Under the pieces are notes generated by a model, which worked only from the letters and a program-made list of their open reading frames with translations, had not been told where the DNA came from and made no database searches. From Candidatus Tepidiaquacellales bacterium UBA2330 (lineage in GTDB: Bacteria; Bacteroidota; Ignavibacteria; Tepidaquicellales; Tepidaquicellaceae), in assembly GCA_002344965.1 (NCBI GenBank), contig DDUU01000029.1, forward strand, positions 62,001 to 126,000: DNA of 64,000 nucleotides. The letters are read 5' to 3'. Positions 40,912 to 50,100 of the stretch are shown here, piece after piece; within the stretch, counting starts at the first letter, position 1; the number at the start of each line of letters is the position of its first letter. The translations under genes and the position numbers were made by a program.

Positions 40912-41755
40912 AAAATATTATGAGATAAAAATCGCTTTTAATGACTCCAGTTACGATGACATAATGAATGTTCTTTATATGGAGGGAATTGAAAACATAC
41001 TTGAAGAAGAAGGTCAGTTAATAATAAATTTACCTTCGGATTCCAAAGATCAGATCCCAATGCTCCGCAAATCACTTGAGATCACGGGACTTATCGGTAA
41101 AAAAGATTTTTCATTCAGACTGATGGATAATAAGAACTGGAACGAGGAATGGGAGAAAACAATAGAACCGGTTTTAATAGACAACAGAATAATTATTTAT
41201 CCTTCATGGAAGGAACATGAATTAAAAGAAACCGAAGGAAAAATTCTCATTCAGATAGATCCGAAGATGTCATTCGGTACCGGACACAATGAGACGACTC
41301 AGCTTGTGCTCGAACTAATGTCAAAGTACGTAGAGGGAAAAGAAGAGAAGCTTTTTGATTTCGGCTGCGGGACGGGAATTCTTTCCATAGCCGGAATAAA
41401 ACTCGGCGCAGCGAAAGCGGTTGCAGTGGATATTGACGAAGATTCCGTTCTGAATGCAAAAGAATATGCTGAAGTAAATAATGTTCACGACAAAATTAAA
41501 TTCATCAAAGGAAGTATCGGCGAAGTAAAAGGCGAATCGTTTGATATTGTCTGCGCAAATATAATAAGGAGCGTGATCACAGATAATATTGAAGCTGTTT
41601 CGGAATTAATGGAACCCGGCGGAAAATTATTCCTGTCAGGAATTCTGATAAGCGAAGATCAGGAAATTCTGGAATATCTAACGCAGTATGATTTTGAGGT
41701 GGCGGATATACAGATGAGTGCGGAATGGATAGGTATTTATGCTCTGAAAATCTAA
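40904..41755 (+). CDS. prmA: Ribosomal protein L11 methyltransferase
   Basis: From ATG 40904 the protein has 283 residues. An N-terminal small domain (EKYYEIKIAFNDSSYDDIMNVL) is followed by a Rossmann methyltransferase domain with ILIQIDPKMSFGTGHNETTQL (the SAM/substrate loop typical of PrmA). Motif I is FDFGCGTGILSIAG and the catalytic-region residues lie in DIVCANIIRSVITDNI. It methylates lysines and the N-terminus of L11. AAAGGAAAAATTT lies before this ATG. The frame extends to 40880, but that start would not carry the family N-terminus, and the earlier codon overlaps folD more. It is coupled to folD. Confidence 0.93.
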   Translation: MTEKYYEIKIAFNDSSYDDIMNVLYMEGIENILEEEGQLIINLPSDSKDQIPMLRKSLEITGLIGKKDFSFRLMDNKNWNEEWEKTIEPVLIDNRIIIYPSWKEHELKETEGKILIQIDPKMSFGTGHNETTQLVLELMSKYVEGKEEKLFDFGCGTGILSIAGIKLGAAKAVAVDIDEDSVLNAKEYAEVNNVHDKIKFIKGSIGEVKGESFDIVCANIIRSVITDNIEAVSELMEPGGKLFLSGILISEDQEILEYLTQYDFEVADIQMSAEWIGIYALKI

Positions 41756-41817
41756 ATGTTTGTTTAAGAATAATTCCCGAAATACTTTCATGACTTTTAT
41801 AATCACTGATAATAATA

Positions 41818-41825
41818 TACTTTTG
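41818..41825 (+). promoter_or_regulatory. Candidate -7 box for mscL
   Basis: TACTTTTG matches the TAnnTTTG box, about 20 bp before the mscL ATG, which gives a very short leader. The upstream region has TGACTT but no clear TTG -33 box. Weak support. Confidence 0.25.
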
Positions 41826-41846
41826 TAAAAAAATTTAAATACAATT

Positions 41847-42218
41847 ATGTTAAACGAATTTAAGGAATTCATCTCAAAGGGAAATGCTCTTGACCTTGCA
41901 ATCGGTGTTATCATCGGCGGGGCATTCGGGGCGATTGTTAATTCTACTGTTTCTGATCTTTTTATGCCGCTGATCGGGATAATACTCGGCGGAATTGATT
42001 TCAGCGGACTTTCGGTAACTATCGGCAGCGCCGTTTTACCGTACGGCAAGCTTATACAGGCAATTATAAATTTTCTGATAATAGGATTTGTGTTATTTCT
42101 GATAGTAAAAGGAATAAATAAATTCAGAACCAAAGAAGAAGAAGCGCCGCCGCCTGAGCCGACAAACGAGGAAAAACTCTTAACCGAAATCAGAGACGTA
42201 CTTAAGTCCGGAAAGTAA
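41847..42218 (+). CDS. mscL: Large-conductance mechanosensitive channel
   Basis: The 123-residue protein has the N-terminal amphipathic helix and TM1 (EFKEFISKGNALDLAIGVIIGGAFGAIVNSTV). TM2 is AIINFLIIGFVLFLIVKGIN, and the cytoplasmic helical bundle is reached through KEEEAPPPEPTNEEKLLTEIRDVL. The gating-helix G/A residues are conserved. It opens on membrane tension to release solutes during osmotic downshock. It is 91 bp after prmA, and the hydroxylase gene follows at 67 bp, so it may share its transcript. A possible -7 box lies just upstream. Confidence 0.96.
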   Translation: MLNEFKEFISKGNALDLAIGVIIGGAFGAIVNSTVSDLFMPLIGIILGGIDFSGLSVTIGSAVLPYGKLIQAIINFLIIGFVLFLIVKGINKFRTKEEEAPPPEPTNEEKLLTEIRDVLKSGK

Positions 42219-42232
42219 AAATTGTAATAAAA

Positions 42233-42250
42233 TTTGTATTTAAATACAAA
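42233..42250. promoter_or_regulatory. 18-bp perfect palindrome upstream of the hydroxylase gene
   Basis: TTTGTATTTAAATACAAA reads the same on both strands and lies 36 bp before the ATG of the fatty acid hydroxylase gene. Symmetry and position suggest a dimeric repressor site. No regulator gene adjoins it. Being AT-rich, an 18-bp perfect palindrome could still arise by chance. Confidence 0.45.
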
Positions 42251-42285
42251 AATGAATTACATATTTTAAAGGAAATTTAACACAA

Positions 42286-42933
42286 ATGGCTAAGTTCGTA
42301 TCAAATAAAAATGAAACTATAAGATTATTCAAGAATCCATTTCTTGAATATTTTTCTCATATACATCCTGCTACACCTCTTTTTGTATTCATTCCTGTTA
42401 TAATTGCTACTGCATATTTCGGATCTGAAAATATTTCTGTTCTTGCATCTGTAATAAGTTTCTTCTCGGGAATACTTCTCTGGACTTTAATGGAATATGT
42501 GATTCACAGATGGGCTTTTCATTATCACCCGAAATCTGAAACGGGAAAGAGAGTTCACTTTCTCGTTCACGGGATACATCACGATTATCCGAGAGACGCA
42601 ACGAGACTTGTAATGCCTTTGCTTGTTAGCTTACCTCTCGCTACGATATTCTTCCTTTTATTCAAACTGATTTTCGGAGATTATTATCTTTCAATATTTT
42701 CAGGATTTGTCCTTGGTTATGTTGCCTATGATTCGATCCATTACGCCACGCATCATTTTAAGATGAACAGTAAAATAGGAAAATTTCTGAAAGTCTATCA
42801 TCTCAAACATCATTACGGAGATGATCAGACAGCTTACGGCGTCAGCAATCCGCTCTGGGATTATATACTCGGTACGGTACCCGATCACATAAAAGACAAG
42901 AGCGTAATTGAAATAGACGAAAAGAGCCGGTAG
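42286..42933 (+). CDS. Fatty acid hydroxylase (sterol desaturase superfamily, FA2H-like)
   Basis: The 215-residue membrane protein has about four helices and the diiron histidine clusters HRWAFHYHP, HFLVHGIHHDYPRD and YDSIHYATHH. A fourth, LKVYHLKHHYGDDQTAYG, completes the set. The HGIHHDYPRDATRLVMP block is the signature of the fatty acid 2-hydroxylase branch, which puts a hydroxyl on acyl chains of sphingolipids or lipid A. Bacteroidota make sphingolipids, so that substrate is plausible but not shown here. It may be under the palindrome upstream and ends before a strong terminator. Confidence 0.87.
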   Translation: MAKFVSNKNETIRLFKNPFLEYFSHIHPATPLFVFIPVIIATAYFGSENISVLASVISFFSGILLWTLMEYVIHRWAFHYHPKSETGKRVHFLVHGIHHDYPRDATRLVMPLLVSLPLATIFFLLFKLIFGDYYLSIFSGFVLGYVAYDSIHYATHHFKMNSKIGKFLKVYHLKHHYGDDQTAYGVSNPLWDYILGTVPDHIKDKSVIEIDEKSR

Positions 42934-42954
42934 TTTTTCAGACAATAATGTTTT

Positions 42955-43001
42955 AACCCCTTTTTAAATTTTTTTACTGATTTGCAAAAGGGGTTTTTTA
43001 T
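42955..43001 (+). terminator. Intrinsic terminator after the hydroxylase gene
   Basis: AACCCCTTTT (42955-42964) and AAAAGGGGTT (42986-42995) pair perfectly, with TTTTTTATTTTT after. It ends the plus-strand run that starts at 37068 or at mscL. Confidence 0.85.
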
Positions 43002-43053
43002 TTTTATAAATAAAATTTTATCCTTATATAAAATTCAATTCCACTTTTCCATT

Positions 43054-43419
43054 ATGAAAAATAATTTATTTGAAAGACCGCAAGATCTGAACGACAAGTT
43101 TGAACATTTTCTGACATTATTTCCTGACAATATTGAAAGTGAAAACTATAATGACAGTGACGAAAATAAAAGCGGTATTCAAATCGAAAGAATAATTTCC
43201 GCAGGTCACATAACTCCGGAAGGCAGGTGGCTTGAACAGGAAAAAAACGAATGGGTAATCCTGATTAAAGGAAATGCTGATATATTATTTTTTGATGAAA
43301 GTAAATTTCTATTGAATGCAGGAGATCATCTTTTCATACCTGCAGGAGTAAAGCACAGAGTAACAAAAACTTCCTCTGACCCGGAGTGCATCTGGCTTGC
43401 TGTTCATTTCAAGTCTTAA
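43054..43419 (+). CDS. Cupin domain protein
   Basis: From ATG 43054 the protein has 121 residues. The single small cupin barrel is GIQIERIISAGHITPEGRWLEQEKNEWVILIKGNADILFFD, with the second motif GDHLFIPAGVKHRVTKT and HF near the end. Its single conserved set includes HRV and the earlier Gly pattern; metal binding is not assured. Function unknown. The frame extends upstream to a TTG at 42982, but that stretch overlaps the terminator hairpin and has no coding character, so the ATG is used. It is monocistronic. Confidence 0.8.
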   Translation: MKNNLFERPQDLNDKFEHFLTLFPDNIESENYNDSDENKSGIQIERIISAGHITPEGRWLEQEKNEWVILIKGNADILFFDESKFLLNAGDHLFIPAGVKHRVTKTSSDPECIWLAVHFKS

Positions 43420-43574
43420 TTCTGTTTTTATTCCTTCCCGATTGTGAACGCCTTATTTTGTAATAATATCATGTGAAAAACCAATTCTTCTTCATCATTA
43501 ACTAAGTTTAAAATTCTTTTCAATTTTCTTAAATTCTTAAAACTAATTTTTTATCAAATACCAAAACAACCGAT

Positions 43575-44108
43575 ATGAATAAATTTTTCTCAGCCGGACT
43601 CTGTGTAATATTTCTCAGCATTATTTATATTTCATGCGGAAACAACTCACCGGAAAATTATTTTAATATTGCGGTTTTAAATACCAACAGACTTTCAGGA
43701 TTTGCCGGGAACGGAATGCTAAGGCAGCTCGAATCGCCTTCAGAGATAATGACCGGCGAAAATAATGAGACCGCCGCCATGAAAAGCGTTGATATTGTAA
43801 ATTCACAGATCGAATTTCTTGAAACTAATTTAAGCAAGCTGAAAGAACTGAAACCAACGGATGATACAAAAGAAATGCTTGACGCTTCGCTTGCGCTGCA
43901 TGAATATGTTTTACCTGTTTTTAAAAATGAATATACTCAGTTAGCCGGATTGTATGACAGCCGCGCATCCGAAGATAAGATCAGCGCTTTGTCCGGTTCC
44001 ATAAAAGATAAATATTTGAAAGGATATGAAGACAAATACAATAAACTTATCGCGGCCGGAAAACTATATGCTGAAAAAAATAATATTAAAGTTAACTGGG
44101 GAAACTGA
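43575..44108 (+). CDS. Lipoprotein of unknown function
   Basis: The 177-residue protein begins with a lipoprotein signal peptide ending IYISC (about residue 21), followed by GNNSPE. The rest is helical and charged, with IVNSQIEFLETNLSKLKELKPTDDTKEMLDASLALHEYVLPVFKNEYTQL being a long amphipathic run. I recognise no domain. It lies 155 bp after the cupin gene and 86 bp before the cyclase-STAND gene on the same strand. Co-transcription with the latter is possible. No terminator or clear promoter was seen between them. The signal retains no Asp at +2, so an outer-membrane site is plausible. Confidence 0.75.
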   Translation: MNKFFSAGLCVIFLSIIYISCGNNSPENYFNIAVLNTNRLSGFAGNGMLRQLESPSEIMTGENNETAAMKSVDIVNSQIEFLETNLSKLKELKPTDDTKEMLDASLALHEYVLPVFKNEYTQLAGLYDSRASEDKISALSGSIKDKYLKGYEDKYNKLIAAGKLYAEKNNIKVNWGN

Positions 44109-44193
44109 AAATAAAATCTGACTTTTCAACCCGGGAAGTTTAGTCTGTCTATCGGAAAATGTTTTATTGCTTTTTTATAAATGACATTTGTAA

Positions 44194-47079
44194 ATGAATA
44201 CACCCACAGGAACAGTAACTTTCCTTTTCACTGACATCGAAGGCAGCACAAAGCTGTCACAGGAATTTCCTGATACCATTCAGTCTCTTTTAGAAAAACA
44301 TAATAATATTTTAAACTCCGCCGTCGAATCGAATAACGGATTTGTATTCAAGATAATCGGCGATGCATTCTGCTGCGCATTTGATAAAGCTGAAGATGCA
44401 GTAAAAGCCGCTGTCGAAGCGCAGACAGCTCTCGGTTCTATAAACTGGGAAGGAGCGGATATAAAAGTGAGAATGGGAATTCATTCCGGCGCTGCAGAAT
44501 GGACTGATAATAATTATTCCGGTTATGTTACGCTTGCCAGATCACAGAGAGTAATGTCAACAGCTTACGGCGGACAGATCATCGCATCAAACAATACTTT
44601 TAAATTGATAAGTGAAAAAACTGAAGATCCCGCATACGATTTTTCATTTCGGGATCTCGGTGAAAGAAGACTGAAAGATCTCATTCAGCCGATCCGTCTT
44701 TTTCAGATAATAAATGACGGACTGCGTAAGGAATTTCCGCCGGTCAAAACTATCGACGCAAGACCGAATAATATTCCCGTTCAGCTTACGAGTTTTATCG
44801 GAAGGGAAAAAGAAATGAAGGAGATTAAGGATCTTCTTGCGGGAACAAGACTTCTGACGCTTGTTGGACCGGGAGGAACGGGAAAAACGCGGCTTTCGCT
44901 TCAGACCGGAGCTGATCTTATTGATAATTTTGAGAACGGAGTATGGTTCGTCGAGATAGCATCGCTTCAGGATCCGCAGCTCCTTCCGCAGACAATTGCG
45001 CAGACACTCGGTCTGAAGGAGCAGTCCGGAAAAAAAACCGAAGATGCAATTGCAGACTTTTTGAAAGACAAGAAAATTCTTATAATAATTGATAACTGTG
45101 AACATCTGATCGACGCATCGGCAAACATTGCATTGATGATGCTCCGTAAATCCCCGGGACTAAAAATTATCGCAACCAGCAGGGAAGCTCTGCATTGTGA
45201 AGGAGAGCAGACTTATAAAGTGCAGTCTCTATCTCATCATAAACCCGGCGGCAGTATCACGCCCGAGATCCTTTCTCAATATGAAGCGGTGAGATTATTC
45301 ATAGAAAGGGCGACTGCGGTTAATCCCTCATTCCGCGTAAATAATGAAAACGCTCCGGCGCTGGCGCAGATATGTTTTCAGCTTGACGGGATTCCTCTTG
45401 CGATCGAACTTGCCGCTGTAAGAATAAAAGTCCTTTCGCTTAACAGCATCTGCGAAAGACTGGATGACAGATTTAAACTTCTCACCGGCGGTAACCGGAC
45501 TTCCCTGCCGAGACAGCAGACGCTGAAAGCCCTTATAGACTGGAGCTATGACCTGCTGTCGGAAAAGGAAAAACTCTTGCTGCAGAGACTTTCGGTGTTT
45601 AACGGCGGATGGACAATGGATGCGTCGGAGAAAATTTGTTCGGATGAAATAATTGACGAATATGAAATTCTTGATCTGCTTTCCAATCTTGCCGATAAAT
45701 CCCTGATTAAAATAATTGAATCTGAAAACAATATCCGCTACACTATGCTCGAGACAATAAAAAAGTACAGCATTGATAAGCTGTCCGAGTCAGATTCAAT
45801 CAATGAAATTCATAAAAAGTATTTCGATTATTTCTGCGGCATCGCTGAAGAATCTGAAACTAAACTAACCGGCGCAGCGCAAAGGGAATGGATAAGTCTA
45901 ATGGCTGATGATATTGAAAATTTCAGAGCATGTCTGAGATGGTCTTTTGAAAATTATCCGGTAGGCTCGCTTAAGCTGACGGTTCATCTCGGAAAATTCT
46001 GGGAGCTGCGAAGTCATTTCACTGAAGCGCTTGAGTTTCTTAGGAAAAGTCTTGAGCATTCGGGATCCGCTGATGTTTTATGGAAAGCAAAAGCTGTTTA
46101 CTGGACGGGGTTTTTTTTAATTCATCAGGGAAAGTATGAAGAATCAAAAAAGAATCTGAACCGGAGTCTGGAAATGTTCAGAGAAATAAATTATAAGGAC
46201 GGTGAAGCCGTATCTTTGATTTCACTCGGAACGATAGGCGTGTTTCAGGGTGACTATGAAAATCTTTTTACTTTCTCCGGAGAAAGTCTGTCCATCTCGC
46301 GTGAGATAAATAACAGATCCTACATCGCAAGAAATCTGCAGAATATTGGTCTCGGCTTAATGCAGCAGGGAGATCATGATGCTGCGCGGAAAAAACTTGA
46401 AGAAGGTATTAAATTGTATCGTGAACTCGGCGATCCTATTCAGCTTGCAAAGATAATCGGAAACATTGGCGCGCTGGAATATCTTCAGACCAATTATGAC
46501 AAAGCAAGGGAAGCGCTGAATGAAAGTCTGCAGCTAAGATATGAACTTGGAGACAGGCAGGGAATTTCGATTGCGCTGAATAATTTAGGATCTATAGCTT
46601 ATATGCTTAAGGAATTTGATGAAGCGGAAAGACTTCTCGAAGAAAGTCTTGTAATTATAAGGGACCTCGGTGACAAAAGAGTTTATGTAACCGCTGTAAG
46701 TACGCTCGGCAGTATTGCAAATGACAAGGGAGATCTTGATAAAGCAAAGAAAATGTTCGTTGAGTCAATAACTGTTTCAAATGAGATCGGCGATAAATAT
46801 TCTCTGTCAAAAGGTTTTGAAGGATTTGCGGATATTTATTTAACGCAGAATAACTACAAAGCTTCCTGTATTCTCGCTGCAAAATATATTTCCTTATTGG
46901 AATCATCTAAGAAGAATATCATAGAAGGTGAAATTGTCAGAATAGAAAATATCAAATCCGCTCTGCGTTCAAATCTGTCTGATACTGATTATGAAACATA
47001 CTGGAAAAAAGGAGAATCAATGACTGCTGAAGAAGTGATGAAATTTATAGATGAAGTTGAATTGGATTATAGAAAATAA
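44194..47079 (+). CDS. Class III cyclase-like domain + STAND (NB-ARC type) ATPase + TPR regulator
   Basis: The 961-residue cytoplasmic protein has three parts. Residues ~5-175 form a class III adenylate/guanylate cyclase homology domain, with metal Asp 14 (FTDIEGST) and Asp 57 plus Lys 53 (FKIIGDA). The transition-state Asn is replaced where VNRxAR is expected (here YVTLARSQRV), though the Arg is kept. Residues ~195-480 form a STAND ATPase with Walker A GPGGTGKT, Walker B ILIIIDNCEHL, and DGIPLAIELAA. From ~590 onward are about eight tetratricopeptide repeats (FDEAERLLEESLVIIRDLG). It lacks the C-terminal LuxR DNA-binding domain common in this architecture. It probably senses a ligand through the TPRs and couples it to a nucleotide signal or to oligomerisation; cyclase activity is uncertain. 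Confidence 0.88.
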   Translation: MNTPTGTVTFLFTDIEGSTKLSQEFPDTIQSLLEKHNNILNSAVESNNGFVFKIIGDAFCCAFDKAEDAVKAAVEAQTALGSINWEGADIKVRMGIHSGAAEWTDNNYSGYVTLARSQRVMSTAYGGQIIASNNTFKLISEKTEDPAYDFSFRDLGERRLKDLIQPIRLFQIINDGLRKEFPPVKTIDARPNNIPVQLTSFIGREKEMKEIKDLLAGTRLLTLVGPGGTGKTRLSLQTGADLIDNFENGVWFVEIASLQDPQLLPQTIAQTLGLKEQSGKKTEDAIADFLKDKKILIIIDNCEHLIDASANIALMMLRKSPGLKIIATSREALHCEGEQTYKVQSLSHHKPGGSITPEILSQYEAVRLFIERATAVNPSFRVNNENAPALAQICFQLDGIPLAIELAAVRIKVLSLNSICERLDDRFKLLTGGNRTSLPRQQTLKALIDWSYDLLSEKEKLLLQRLSVFNGGWTMDASEKICSDEIIDEYEILDLLSNLADKSLIKIIESENNIRYTMLETIKKYSIDKLSESDSINEIHKKYFDYFCGIAEESETKLTGAAQREWISLMADDIENFRACLRWSFENYPVGSLKLTVHLGKFWELRSHFTEALEFLRKSLEHSGSADVLWKAKAVYWTGFFLIHQGKYEESKKNLNRSLEMFREINYKDGEAVSLISLGTIGVFQGDYENLFTFSGESLSISREINNRSYIARNLQNIGLGLMQQGDHDAARKKLEEGIKLYRELGDPIQLAKIIGNIGALEYLQTNYDKAREALNESLQLRYELGDRQGISIALNNLGSIAYMLKEFDEAERLLEESLVIIRDLGDKRVYVTAVSTLGSIANDKGDLDKAKKMFVESITVSNEIGDKYSLSKGFEGFADIYLTQNNYKASCILAAKYISLLESSKKNIIEGEIVRIENIKSALRSNLSDTDYETYWKKGESMTAEEVMKFIDEVELDYRK

Positions 47080-47080
47080 A

Positions 47081-47104
47081 AACCCGTAAAATATTTTACG
47101 GGTT
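47081..47104. terminator. Bidirectional hairpin between convergent genes
   Basis: A 24-bp perfect palindrome (AACCCGTAAAAT with ATTTTACGGGTT) lies between the cyclase-STAND gene and the giant secreted-protein gene. Only the minus-strand direction has a good T-run (TTTTTATTTT), so it mainly terminates the minus-strand gene. Confidence 0.75.
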
Positions 47105-47132
47105 CAATAAATTATCAAAAAATTTGTTTAGG

Positions 47133-50100
47133 TTATTTTATCAAAACCATACGCTTTGTTTGAACAAACTTCCCCGCTTCCAATTTATAAAAATAAACTC
47201 CGCTCGATAGTCCCGTTCCTATGAATTCTACAGTATATCTGCCTGCCGATCTGAATTCACTATTAATAAGTCTCTTTACTTCTCTTCCGAGAATATCATA
47301 AACAGTAAGCTTGATTTTTCCGTCTTCCGGAAGGCTGAAGTTTATTTTAGTTGTTGGGTTAAACGGGTTTGGATAATTTTGTGACAGGTTGTATTCTGTC
47401 GGAATTAACACTTTATTTTCAATACTTTCAAGCGAGTTTCTTTTAGAAAATAATTTTTGAATATCTGTGTTTATTGAATTTATATGCTCGTATATATTTT
47501 CAGGTTTCGAAGTTCTGATAAGACTATTCAGGATTCTTTTTGATTCGTATTCTGATTTTTCCTGCTTAGTAGCTGTATGGGTCTCAACCTTTGACTGCAG
47601 ATCCTTAATTTTTTGAATTTCATGATCTCTTGAATTTTTGAATGTACTGAATATTTTTTCCTGAAATACTTTGCTGTTTGTAATTAAGGATTTTTTTGAA
47701 TTATTTTTATATTTTGAATTTTTATTTGATTTTTCCTGAGGATCATCAATTAGGTCATCAATTTGATTTTCGACTATATCATCCGTAATTATATCTTCAC
47801 TGAAGTTTTCTTCTGTATCTTCATTCTCAAAATCCGGATTGTCTGTATTACCACCTCCGGATCCGCCCTGCAGTCCGGCGATTAGACTTGTAGCTGCATA
47901 ATCCCAGCTTGCAACCAATCCTAAATAATTATAAGGATTTTCATTAACTATTTGCTGAAATCCGGTCATTGCTGACTGATATTGTCCGAGAGATACTTTG
48001 CATTTCTGAATCAGATAGAATACTCTTTTTACAAGTTCGAAATTACTGCTATTATTAATTATCAATGATTCATAAAATGATTTAAGGGAATTCATCTCAC
48101 TTCCCGCGCTGTCTAAATTAAATGAAGCAAAGTATAACTTGGAAACTGCATCAAGACTTTCCAAACTGTCAGCATTATCAGTCAGCAAATCATAACACAT
48201 TTCCTTAACCGATTCATAATTACGTTTTCTCATCTCTAGACACATAGCAGGATATAGATTCGAAAGAGTAGAATTTTTACTTATATAATTAAGACCGGAA
48301 GATCTCGAATTTGACTTACCGCCTCCGCTTCCTTCGCCGTTGAAATAAATTGTATCATATACATTTTCGCTTAATTCTATTACCATATATTCTTCATTCT
48401 GCTCAATTGCGCAGGCTTCAGGTTCAAAAATAAAAACTATATCACAGTTTTCACCCGGACATCCGACATTCTCCAGAACAGGTTCAGTAAAGTCATTTAA
48501 TATTTTAAAACAATTATAAACTGCGCTCTCTTCATGTGAAGAGGGTGAATCAAATGTTCCAGAGAAATGAAATGAGGATGTATCATTGATATTGAAAGTA
48601 TTCGAGCCTAAATCAGTATGAAACCATCCGGTATTAGAAATTAAATTCACTCCTCCGGTTCCGGCAGTTGAGATTTGATTAAATCCTCCCGTGTATACTT
48701 CATCCTGCATTCCAAGATTTATTATTCCGTCAAACACCTGAATGCCGATTGAATCTCCATTGATAATATTATTATAAAAATCAGAATAAGAAGCAGGAGA
48801 GAGTACATTAAAACCTATATTGTAATTATAGATCTTGTTATTCTTAATATTACCCGATGCAATATTTGACAGCAACACAGCAAGGTTTCCTGATGTTGAG
48901 TTAAAGATATTTCTATTCATCACTAAAGAAATTAAATATGTATCATAAGCAAAACATTTTATCGCCGGAAACACGGGACTGCCTGTGTTAAATTCATTAT
49001 TAATTATATACGCGCCGGTGAAGGACGGTTCTTCCTGACCTTCGCCTTGTTCACCTCCTGCTAAAATTTCATTTTGCACAAAATCCGCGGAAATGATTAT
49101 CAGTGAATCAGAATTTGTGAGATTAAATTCATTGTAAGAAACATTAAAATCAAAACAGTCTATCAGCTGAATAGCTGCAGTGTCTCCCTTTATTCCGGAA
49201 AAAACTGAATTTACAATATTTACATCCGAGTTTTGAAGTTTTAATCCTTTCCAGAAAGAATTACTTTTTGGAGCAAAATTAACTTTCAGCTCATTCGGCG
49301 CGTCAGGAAACAGACCGCTTTTGAATTCTCCGCCTATGATGTTCCACTTTACTCCGTCTGCGAAGTTTATATTTGTGCCTGTATACAAAGAAATGTTTTT
49401 ATTGCTGCTGTAAACATTGCCATTGCAGTTGAAAGTAACTCCGCTGATGGATTCATCAGCGACAAGCGTCCCGCCCTCCTGCATGACAGGCGCGAGTTTG
49501 TAAAGTTTACCTTCACCAGGCATGAAATCTCCAACATAAAAATAGTTTGTATCATATTTGTTAATTGTTACTACCGTACTGTTTTTTTCAATATCAATTA
49601 ATTTCCAGTTATTGAATCCCGGTAACTGCGAAGAATTTATTTTCATAGCTACAAATCTTCTGCCGCCAATGCTATCTGAATTATCGAAGTTAAAAAATGG
49701 CGAGCATCTTCTGTTAACTATCATAAAGTACTTGTTAATTTCTGTATCATTTTCTTTTTGAAAAAATGACGCTTGTAAATAAGTCGAAGACTCAACATCA
49801 GGATTCAAATTTATAATATCAGGAATCGAATCAGAATCTATTTCTATTACCGGATACGTTTTTAATCCTTTTATATAAGTTGAAGTTGACATTTCTGCAA
49901 ACTCACTTGAAATATGATTAATATAACTCTTCCGTGTGCTGTTCTCAAAACTTAGTAAATAAGGTCCCATATCTTTAATTTTTTTATTGAGATTACCTAT
50001 ATACTTCCACTTTTCCTGACCATAAGCATTTAAATATCTTGGTGTGTATGGCGCCGTCACGCTATGTTCAGCTAATCCTCTTCCCCATTGAACAGTATCA

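Noticed and set aside
42982..43053. Upstream extension of the cupin gene to a TTG start
   Set aside because: It overlaps the terminator hairpin, lacks coding character, and the ATG at 43054 fits better.
44194..47079. The STAND ATPase as an anti-phage defence protein
   Set aside because: No nuclease, TIR or other effector domain and no defence neighbours are present; the cyclase and TPR architecture fits signalling instead.
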